Part shown: positions 36,401 to 48,400 of the stretch, piece by piece
How the letters are laid out: every line of letters starts with the position of its first letter
Position numbering within the stretch: position 1 is the stretch's first letter
The notes under the pieces: generated by a model
Seen by the model: the letters and a program-made list of their open reading frames with translations, nothing else
Databases searched by the model: none
Told to the model about the DNA's origin: nothing
Position numbers and translations under genes: made by a program
Assembly (NCBI GenBank): GCA_903813345.2
Contig: CAIIXF020000001.1
Location: forward strand, 21,039,915-21,103,914
From: Owenia fusiformis
Lineage: Eukaryota > Annelida > Polychaeta > Sabellida > Oweniidae
Direction: 5' to 3'
DNA: 64,000 nucleotides

Positions 36401-39400
36401 AGCTACATCTACTGTTGCTCTACCAAATGCTGCTACACAAATTGATCACTCCAGTGTTAAACCAAAGAAGAAATCAAACCGAAGCAAGAAGTCCAGCACA
36501 CCAACCATAGCAAGTATGCTCCAAGCAGCAGTATTACCTCCTAATCAACATGTTCCGTTCAATCAACAAAACGTTCAGCAGCCTCCGCAACAAATGATGC
36601 GCATGCCTCAGCAGCAGAACATGATGATGGGGCAACAGCATATGATGCAGCAGAGGTTCCCAATGCAACAGCAGCCACAGTCCATACAAGAACAGGTCAG
36701 GTATCCTCCTCCACACATAATGGTTCAGACCCAGCAGTTGATCCCTCAGCAGGGTATAATAATGAACAACCAACAGCATGTTGGGAACCAACAACAGTTC
36801 ATGATTCAACAGAATGTGAACCATATGCAGCCCCAAGGCCAATTCCCTCCCATGCAGGAGCAGCATATGCAGCAACAGTTGATGCAGAATCCTAGAATGC
36901 CTCAGTGTTTGCCTGGTCAGCAACCAACAAGTCCGAAACAACAAGGAGTTCACATTCAGCAACAACATGTCCATGTTCAACACTTTCCACATCCTCAGCC
37001 AAGTCTCCAACCAGCCAGCATAGATGGCACTGGGGTTAATACACAACAAGTTGTAGCAGAAGATCCACAGGAGACAGATACCTCATCTAAACCTGAACAA
37101 ACACTTCCTCCAAGTCAGGATGTTCAACCAAATGATTCAGAGACTCCCAAGCCAGAAATAAGCATACCTGATGATGTTCCCCCAAATGAACATGCTGATG
37201 TCAATAAACTACAAGATAAGGAGAATGTGGCAGTTCCATTTGAAAAGGAAAATGAAAGTGCCAGTCCTGATGAACCTAAGACTGGGGTTAATGTGAGTGA
37301 TGTTGATAAGAGTAATGTTGAGTCCAGCGATCATGGTAATATCCAAGAAGCAAAGAATGATCCAACCGAGAGCTCAGAAGTTGAAATTCCAGCTACCACA
37401 TGTTTATCCATGACACTTGTTTCACCTACTAAGTCTGTAGATGTCCTGGGTTGCCAACCAGTAGAGACCAAGTCAATGGTTATGGCTGTGGAGGCTCCTG
37501 TAGCTGTAGCCACATTCCCAACTGTCTCCGCTGACAACATGATTCTTCACCAGCCTGTGAATATATTCTCCACAAATAACATGCCTCAGCAGATAAACAT
37601 GCTGACAGGTCAAAATGTAAATGTGGAGCTGGTGCAGCAGTTACAACAGCAGATCATCCAACAGACCCAGCAATTGGTTGGCCAGTTGAACAACCCAGCC
37701 ATAGTGGCACAGTTAAACCCTGAGCTACTACAGCAAGCAGGTGTACACATTCCTCTCGAGCAGCTTCCACAGACTGTTGGCAATCTTAGTATCCAAGAAC
37801 AGGCAAACCTAATCCAGATGAATCAAGCCTTGATAAATCAGATCAGTCAGAACCTCCAGGGTCAATTGAACATGAACATACTTCAGCAAAATGGACTCCA
37901 GCAGAGAAGTTCCAGTGTTATGGTTCCTAGTACAATGATTCAAACATCTACTGTGTCCTTGGCCAATCCAGCTTCAGAGCAACCTGCTTTAGATTCAGTA
38001 GTAGCAATACAACCAAACACAACTGTTCCTATTCCGCCTGATATGTTAGCCCAACAAGCCACAGTAACACTTCCTTTAGAACAAGTGTCAGGTGTTGCAG
38101 TTACATCAACAGAAATTGTACCCTCGCCATCTAAAACTGAACTTGTCCAAGAGGCACCTGAAGTTGCATCTGAATTTCACAAAGATATACAAGAGGAGGA
38201 GTCAGAAGAGCAACAACAATCTGAGGAGCCTATTGGTGATGACCACATTGGAGAACTAGCTGATGAACCAAATGAGGAAGAAATTACAGATGAGATTCCT
38301 CATGATAATGCTCCTGTTGAGACACCTAAAAGTATGAATGATTCATTGGTTGATCAGGAAGATCATGTCAAACCTGAACCTGTTGAAGATATTTCTGTTC
38401 ACTCCAATGAGCCTGAAGAAAATGTTCAGGAAGATCAGATTGACAAACAGTCAACTGCAGGTGATTTTGTTGAGCAAACATCTGAGGAGGTAATTGGTGA
38501 AGAGCCACTTAGTGAACTGCCAGAGGAAATAAATAATACAAATGAGGGAGTATTTGAACAAGAAACTGCTGAGGAAGAAACCTTCCTTGTTGAAAATGAA
38601 GAACATCAAGAAAAAACCTTAGATTTACCCAAACCCATTGACAACATGTCAGTTAATAGTACTAAACAAAATGATCCTAAAGACCAAATCAATGAAGCTG
38701 ATCATTCCATACAACAAAGTGCCGTCACAGATGGGTTTATAGAATTAGGCAAATCCCTCCATGATAGAATAACAGAAGGAATACCAATTGCCATGGGAGC
38801 ATGCAGTGATGACTTTCCTGAAGACCTCAGTATTAAGAAAGTGGTGGATGTTGCTTCCAGATCTGAATTTACTCCCAATACTTCATTTGGATCTGCAGTT
38901 AGTTCATGTGCTGATGATGACTTTCATGGATCTGAAAATGTGGAAGGTCTTTCTATCGAAACTAGGGATCCTCCTGGTATGCAGCTAGAGGCTCTTGTTC
39001 CTACAAACATTTCACCTGCTGGATCTCAAAAATCAATGGTGTCATTAACTGGTATGATTGATGCTGACACAGCTATCAATGCAGCTAGAGCACTTGGTAA
39101 CACATCTACTGAAGATATTGAAAATCTCTCAGAGGAACTTGAAACAACAAATAACAGTTCATCGCATAATAGTGTTGAAAGTGCAGTATGTGATGGCCAC
39201 ATTTCTGATACTGAAAATCCACCTAGTCAGAGCAACAGCACCCTCTTAACCATGACCAACCATGTGTCCCCAGATGCAGCGACCAATGAGAGTATTGTGC
39301 TCAATACAACTGCAAGGTCTATGCATCTTAGTGGAAGTACAGACTCAGGGACACACAATCATGATTCTGACCACAGTGGCTCTGAGTCAACTGATACGTC

Positions 39401-42400
39401 ATCCAGCGCAGATATCAACCTGAACTCCAGCAGCAGTCCAGTCTGTAATGAACTGTGTGGTAGCAGAGAAGTGAAGAAGTCACATGATAGTGGCCTGGCT
39501 GAAGACTTTGATGGTGAGTACTCTATGTAATGGGGTTTGTGCAGGTCTTATAGTCACCATCTTGTATGTTCCACACATCATTTCTTTCATTGGGGGGGGG
39601 GTTGCCTTAACATCCATGTGATTTGTGACAGGTGGTGGCCCTGAAATCATCCTGGCACACACTTTAATGGAAAGCTTTGTAATTTTTAAGGATGTTTCTT
39701 GGTTTGAAAATCAAAAAGTGATTGGTTTTTGGGCAATGCTGTGTATATTTGAAGGTGTTCATTTTTGATTTTCCATCTAAAATTATGTCTTGTCAACTCA
39801 TTTTCAGTCAAACTGCTTCTAAGTTAACTGATTATATTTTGTGTGTCCTGGATTAATTTTAAGTCAGTCATGTCTAATCTGTTGAGCCAATCTAAACCGT
39901 GTCATAGATTCATGAACGCTGAATTATTTCTGTGACTTCATTGTAGCTAATGAAGAAATGACAGAAATTGAATTGAATCAAGAAAATTAATATTGAAAAC
40001 TTGTATGCTGAATTTGCATTGTAAATGCAATATAAATCATAAAATACCAATTGATGTTTAGTTTAAAGTGAAATATGTTTAAAAATTTTAATTGATTGAT
40101 ATGTTCTTATTGATGCATAAAGTATTAAATGTCAGCATACACCAATGATTATATGAAATATTATAAAAATTAACATGCATATATTTGCATATATTTCTAG
40201 ATGACAATCCAGACTCTCCATTTGAACCTGACCCTGATTACCCAAGAACATTCAACATTGGGGACCTTGTGTGGGGGCAGATAAGGGGATTCCCCTCATG
40301 GCCAGGAAAACTTGTACACGAGGTGGATGTGAAGAACAATAAAGAAACACCAGAGGATGGAAAGGTAGGGCTTTCTGTAGCTGTATGTTGTCGATGTAGC
40401 TGTTGGTAGCCTTTTTGTAACTCTGTATAACCTTTTGTTAGTCTCTTTCCATAGCTGCAACTAGCCTTTCTGTAGCTATATCCTTTCTATAGCTGTGCAT
40501 CGCAGAGACTTGTGTTGAAGCATTTCTTGATTTTGTGTTACAATTCCACCAACCCTACATAATTAGAACAATTTAATGATTACTAGAAAGATATAATTAT
40601 GTGTGGGAGAAGAATATCTAGTTTCTGTTTTGACATTTGCTTTCTAACAGACAAGGGAATCATGTTTCAGTAGCAACATCGACAATTCTCTCCAAAGTGT
40701 TACACAAAATAATGTCATGGTATTGCAAACCCAATTAGTTCAATTGGTCAACATGTTCCTGAAATAAATCATTATGTAAATCTTAAACTTCTTCCTCTTG
40801 CCAATTAGATGCAAATATGCAGTTTTTCTTCTTAATATGTAACTAAAAAACACATTCTAATTAATATTCTTTCATGGGACCATGCCTTGCTTCCCAATAT
40901 TTTATTATCCCATCGAACGAAGTTCGGAGGGATATAGGGAACGCCGTCCGTCCGTATGTCCGTACGTACGTCCGTCCGTACGTCCGTCCGTCCGTCCGTC
41001 CGTACGTCCGTCCGTCCGTACGTACGTCCGTCCGTCCGTCCGTCCGGGCAATAACTCAAATACCGTTGGCCCGATTTTGTTCATATTTTGTACACATATA
41101 CCCTATGGGGGTAGAAGTTCTGCTCGAAAGCCGATTTTCAAAATGGCCGCTCATTTCAAACTGGCCGCCATTTTAGTGCCGAATTTACAGTAATTTAGGT
41201 GCAATATGTAAAACTGTAATACCAATATGTTTTAGATGTAAAAAAATTATATAGGACATTAATGAAGCTAGAAATGTAGATATTAAAGAAGCACATGGCA
41301 GCCATCTTGAAAAATGGCGGACTTTACTCGTTATTTTACGATTTTTGCTGTAACTCGAAAAGTAGTGGAGCGATTTTGTTCATATTTGGTATGTGAATAC
41401 TATAAACATTGCACACTGTCTAAAGACACTCTTAGTAGAAGGTGGCCATTTTGAAAAATGGCCGCCATTTTGAAAAATGGCCGCCATTTTAACGTATTTT
41501 ACTATAACTCGAAAAGTAGTGGAGCGATTTTGTTCATATTTGGTATGTGAATACTATAAGCATGACACACTGTCCTATGACACTTTTGGTGGAAGGCGGC
41601 CATTTTGACATTTTAACGTATTTTACTATAACTCGAAAAGTAGTGGAGCGATTTTGTTTATATTTGGTATGTGAATACTATAAGCATGGCACACTGTCTA
41701 ATGGCACTTTTGGTAGAAGGTGGCCATTTTGAAAAATGGCCGCCATTTTAACGTATTTTACTATAACTTGAAAAGTAGTGGAGCGATTTTGTTCATATTT
41801 GGTATGTGAATACTATAAGCATGGCACATGATCTAATGACACTTTGTGTAGAAGGCGGCCATTTTGAAAAATGGCTGCCATTTTTGCTATATCCTTTGTT
41901 TGTAAAAATGCCATCCATGGCTGTTCGATGGGATTCGCTACGCTTTGGCGTTGCCGTTGTTCTGGTTTACACAAGACATCATCTCTTATGTAATAGATGA
42001 TATGTGCAGGGTGATTCAGAAGTAACGTCAAAGGTGTTGCCATTTCACATGAGGTTACCATAGTTACCATAAATTCAACCAATCAAGGATTTGAGGAATA
42101 CACTCAATAATGGTTGGGGAACATCTGCACCAAGTTTCAAGAAGATTGATTTAATTGTATTGAAATGGCAACATCTTTGAGGGTACCCTTCTGGATAACC
42201 CTGTATTGTTATTATTAATCTTTTATTCTAATGCTTTATGGGCATAGAATCTCTACTCGAGAATGAATCTCTTGGTTCTAGGGAGTGATTTGATTGTTTT
42301 TTCAGTGCGTTTTTTTGTCTCCAGGGAGTTGCTTTTTCTATTTTTTTTTATTACATTGAAACATCAAAAATTACATGTTGTTTTCCATTAATCAAAGTGA

Positions 42401-45400
42401 AAACATCTCAATTAGTAAAGCCTAATCTGTTAAAGCAAAATCAATATTTGACATAATCTCTGCATGATTGATTATTTCAAGTAATGTATGGACTTTTATT
42501 TTGCATGTTTATTGGTTTTGACCATGTTGTTTAAAATGTGTGATAAAAATGTGTTGGCTTAGATTTTCATGTTAGAATGTTTTATTGGTTGATATCATTT
42601 TTATATCACCACCAGAAGTTGCGACATATTGTTACAGTCTCCATCATTTTTGTGGATGGTGTTTGGTGGTTGGTGTTCGGCATTCAGCGTCTTTAACAAA
42701 TGGCAGGTTCGATTGTTGCTTAATAAGCAATATTCGAATAGGTTGTGACGTTATTGGCCCCCACGTGATCTTTCACTGGTTCCCATGTGGCCTGTTTTGG
42801 TCCATTAAATTATGACGTCACAATGCCAAGATGTTTTGTTATTTGTTTACACAACAATCATATGGTTGCCGTGACGTCGTGATTACCAAGGAACAAATAA
42901 ACCAAAACTATATAATATGTATGATGTCACTAATCACGTGGGGGCCAATGTGATTGATCAGTTAAGAGGGTGGTTTCCTAAAGCCGATGGACGAGTGCGC
43001 ATCATTCTCGCGCATCTCACTTTCGGTTTCGGTTTCGATGCCGTGATTTTGTTATTATGTATATTACTCAAATAAATAAAACTTATGTTCAAAATGAATG
43101 AAAATGGCTTTATAATATTTATTTGGGGTGAGAGAATTAGTTGCACGGGAAAATAAGACACTCTATTGTCGTAATTTTTGATCGTCTCTGAAACTCCTCA
43201 CCAATTATCGCCCACCTAGAAACAAGATGCTGCACTGATGACGGGACGATTTCAGTCTCAATCGGGCAAACAGTGGAGAATCGTAGCATTAAACATCATA
43301 ACAACTGTTTATGAAGGTAAGAAGTATCGAATTCAATATCATTTTCCTTTTGTAATCGATCAAAATCACCATATTTAAAGGTAGAAATCGCTTCCTGGTT
43401 CTCGATCGGGAATTGTCATTTGCGTAGTCTAATATTGATTTGAAAATTCTCATAAATTCCCTTGAAATTTAGTATTTAATGTAATAATTTGGTATGCTAA
43501 TAGTAGATGGTAGTGTTATATATAAATACAATGGATTATTCTGTGATCGTATTCATATAATCACTGAAATTCTTCTTAAAATTACATATGAAATTATTTT
43601 GGGTGATCGATTCGTCATGACCTTGATCTTACAAAGCCCATGTTCAAACTCAACAGGTTTTCATGTCCCAGAGACCTCCCATGCGGGCAGAGTCGGGAAA
43701 TCTTAAATGAAATGTTAACTATATTTGACTGCCTATCACAGTAAAAGTACATTTTGATGTGGGTAAAAAGATAATTTTGTAATGGAAAATTACATGTACT
43801 TGTTTCGTGTACATGTATTAAAAGTGTCCTGTGCGGGAGTACATGGCAATCACATGCAGTTATCATCAATAAATATTTGACCTATATATAGCATGGGGCC
43901 TGGTTTCTTATCTGGCATGTCTTATGGCCCCGGCGTTGAACTAGGGTACGGATAAACATGCTACACGTAGGCCTACTGTACATGTGCTGTACTGCAGTAT
44001 AGTTGAAACTGTACATTTATATATTTACTGTATCGGTATTAGATATCATAGAACATCATATGACGTCTCAAGTTTCATTTTATTCTTGATATACTTTCAA
44101 ACTTTTCCATGTATTTCAGATGACAAGTTACCCAAAACAACAAACAACGGTTTTATGGACCACTAACAGTTGCGTCAAAATGATTGGGAGGTTGAGGAAG
44201 TTATTATGATTAATGATAAATTATCATGCAATGCAGTTCACTGCAGTTAGATCCTTTAGATGACTGTCACGTCATTGTCGACATAGGCCATACATACTTG
44301 TCCAGTCAAATGACCTGGACGTTTTTGAGTACAGGTAATTGTATAAATGACATGTAATATATTGTTCAAGTCATATAGATAGATGTTATATCACCTTTGC
44401 CTGTGTAGGCAATGACTACAGAATACAATAAATGAATAGACATTAAAGGGGCAATAAGGCTTGTAGAGAGAAAATAGGAAAATTTTAACTTTTTCTGAGC
44501 TATCAAGTCAAAAGTTGGATTAACATCTTCTTCGACATACTTATTTTCTTAAAATGTATGGATAAACTATCAATTTTGGCATTAAAAAGTGTAAAATCAG
44601 TTCAAAGCTTCAAAAAGGGGACGTCCACTTTTATATTTTTAAGATCCACCATGTTTTAAGAGGAATATAAGCTGAAATAATGATTATCTAGGGGGTTTCT
44701 TTGGAGAAAATAAAAATAGATGTTAGTCTTGATGAAATATCCAAACTAAATATATTTTGACACTGGTCCATGATCGTTGAATGGCCCCTCTGCACTACTT
44801 GTTGCACCTTTAAGGCAATCATTATATGATAATCATGACACTTTTTGACAGGTGTAACTCAATTCCCATCCGATTGAGCCCAGATCAAAATATGCCTCAA
44901 AATATCATGTTTCTGGCTAAACAGAAAGATGCAATAAGTATCAAAATGGCATGGATACTTTGATATATGGTATCAAGTGATCTTTCCAGCTGGTACTAAA
45001 ATAACTTCAAGTCTAGTTGTTTTTGTAATAAATAGATTATATACAAGGTGGGCCAAAAAATCCATTGTAACTTTTAGTCATGTATTATCTTCAATACTTT
45101 AGGAAATTGAAAAAATAATTCATTGTCAATATTGTGTAAATATAATTATTGAATATACAAGCTCAAGCTTTAATTACTCACTTCAAGGATTTCCTGAACA
45201 CATCCTCTCTATCCACCTGAACAATCAGTCTGAGACATATTATGCCAGTTTTAAAAAAAAGCTGAGGTCAGTAAGCTATATTATCCAAGGGAGAGATGGT
45301 TAACTTCTAGAGATAACAACATATGTTTTAATTGATGAAAAGTGTTGTGAGACCATTTGCAGGGCACATATTGTATGTTAAAAAGATGATTTCAGCAGTG

Positions 45401-48400
45401 ATGGCTCATGCTGAGAAAATTTGAAATTCGTCATGACACATGTCTGCATGTAGAATACAGATCATGATCAATTGACAAGCCAAAAATAAATACATACACA
45501 TTTTTAAATTTAACATGTTCACCAGTAATCATTTTACAGTTATCTGAATTTTTGTTGATTGAGCTGCAATAATAAAGAAAATTGAAGAAATGGAAAAATT
45601 TTCTAATTGTTATTGGCCCACCCTGTAGATATGTAAATTTACAACATATTAATTTATGTTCTGCAGGCCTTGTCTCCAAAGATGTCTTGGGTGCCCAGAA
45701 AGTTGGCTTCAGTGGAGTACGTTACACCTGACTAACAGTCATTTGACATTATACAAAATTAGCTAGAGGTACAGAATGTAAGAGGTAAGAGAACAAGTAA
45801 TATACAGTAAAATCTGTCCAATCTGAACATCATTGAGAATGGTCAGAAAGCAATCGGATGGGGAGAAGTATTGATTTCGGTTTCTCTATCCGCAAGATTG
45901 TGGATTTTAACGCATTCTCAATGAATATTAATATTTCTATTGACCATTTGGCTTCATGGCATCCAAAATCTGAGGCCATTTCATATTTTTCAGAATTTCA
46001 TATCAAATTAGTCTTAGATTTAAAATATTTGAACAGTTTTGTAAAAATTGTGGAAAGTGTTCAATTAACACATGTTAAATTTTCAAATATGAGTGTCCAC
46101 TGTTCGAATTAGGATGTTGTCAGATTTCAAGGTTTTAACATGGGAGTCAAGGCAATGGGAGGAAAAATGGAGCCAGAAATTGTGTTAGCATTTGAAGGTA
46201 TTTGGATCAGCCAGGTGTTCAGATATACAGGTTTTGCTGTATGGGATTAACTCATCATTTTTATTATCAAAATAAGATTATAAGTAAAATGTTTGCATCT
46301 AATTAAGTAATGATAACCTTCTTGCCTAATTCAAAAAGAAAACTACACATAGGCCTTCATAATTTGGTCCTGATTACAATTTTAACACCATGATTTGAAT
46401 TCCAATACTATGTAACTATAAATTTGGATAATGTTATGCTTGAATGAAGTAACTGCATTCATATTTCTTTTATATCATAGTGATACATGCAATTTGTTAC
46501 TTTTGTGTGATATTCAATTTCAGGTATGATCCACATTATTGGTCTTGGGTATTCTTGTATGACTCAGCCCTCTTAGAGTATGTAAGCAAGCACATGCTAC
46601 AGAAGGATATGACCAGTGAGGCAATAATGAGTTTGACAAACGAGTCCATGGCAGAAGTGGAACTTACTGAGCACATTGACTTTATTTAATTTTCTCTGTC
46701 TATCTTTGGATTTATGGTATTTATGGCATTCATAATATAGACAATGGACACAGAACAAAAAGAACAGCATCTGTTTTAATGACAATATCTCTCAACAGCT
46801 CAAGAGAATGTGTTCCCTGTAAACACCATTCCTAAACACATGTAGCTATGTACAGGGTATACTTAATTATGAACTACAGAACACTTTATTCTTTTTCGGG
46901 ATTTTAAAAAAGTGATATGTAGTTATTCTGATAAAAATAAATCTATATTTTATGCATATTTTGTCATGTACATGATTTTATTATACATGTCATGCCTATA
47001 GCCTGCTTTTGCTAAAAAAATCAAAAAATTCCAGGGGGTTCACATTTGACCATTTTGGCCCAAAAATGACAAAAATCACTTGAAAAATGCTCAGAATGGT
47101 GAACATTTTTGGCCAGGGGATTCACCCAACGAACCACTGGCTATGGGCCTGCATGTACACAATGTAAATAGACATAACTATTGGTTGTCATAGCAACAGA
47201 TTATTGGGACAATGCCTAAGCTCCACATCAATAACAATATTCATTTGTTTATAATAATAGTATTACAATGATGAAACTTTCCAAAAGAATAATATTGATA
47301 CTAAATGATCATGGAACTATAGCCAATTCGGGCAATTTAGACAATAAGGGACTGGACGTATTGGTTGGAAAGGGTATATTGACTATATGCATTAATTATG
47401 CTGTATTTTTACTTCAAAATAAACTTTATATTTTTCGGTGTCATTTTTGAAGAAATAAATGAAAATTTTAACATAATAAAGTATTAGTTGGAAAGAACTC
47501 TAAATTGCTGTTCAGTATGGTGATTTTCTCATTTAAATACAAAATATACTCGTCTATTTAAAAATACAAAATAATTCAGTTATGACGTCACAATCAATAT
47601 GCAAATGAGCTAATTTGCATAAATGTAATTTAGAAAAATTGAGCTCTATTTTTTCTTTAATATGATATAAATTTTATCAAAATCGAAGAAATATTGGGGG
47701 AGTTATGTGTAAAAAACACTTTCTTGTCATTATTTTTGTGGTTACTATGGAAACGAGCATTTGGGCACTTAAGGTCCACATTTCATAATTTTTAACAAGT
47801 GAATCCCAGAGGTAGCACTATGAGCTTTCCAACGGTACCAACTTTATCCATAGCCCTGTGTCATAAGTGTACATTTATAATTGCTTTCCTAGCACTTTTG
47901 GGCCATCATTTAGACTACCTACAATAGAAAGGGCAATTATCGGACATGTTAAGAGTGATTTTAGTGTTTTGGGGGTATGGTTTTGATTTGGCTGTAGAAA
48001 AAAAATTAGCTCGGTGACCCCATATTTTTTTCGGGTCATTATTTTAACAATTGAACGAAGTTTAAATTAATGAAATATAAAAAAAAGTTATTGTTGGGAA
48101 ATTACTATTATTTAATGTTATTATAGGGGAGAAAATACATTATTTTTCCCATTGAAATACAATGAAAAGGTCAATTTAGGGGATATCTAAGAGTGATTTT
48201 TAGTGTTTTGGGTATGATTTTGTTTTGGCTGTAAAAAAAATTCGAGCACGGTGACCCTAATTTTTTTTGGTCTCATTTTTCTTAGAATTGAACAAAGTTT
48301 CACATATAAAAAAATAAAAAAAAATTATTGTTGGCATCATTTACGCAACCACCCTCTTAATTCAGTATGCTGTTAAATTAGAAAAAAGCAATGATAACAA

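Noticed and set aside
33729-37049. Long minus-strand frames opposite MBD5/6 exon 3
   Set aside because: Shadows of a long Q/M/P-rich exon; His/Leu/Met-rich composition mirrors the CAG/ATG bias of the coding strand.
40832-41193. Frames of VRPS and GRTD repeats
   Set aside because: Translations of the CCGT microsatellite in element A, not proteins.
46480-46689. 69-codon plus-strand frame after a TTTCAG acceptor in MBD5/6 intron 4
   Set aside because: No donor in frame, no recognised motif, and it does not fit the PWWP sequence expected between exons 4 and 5.
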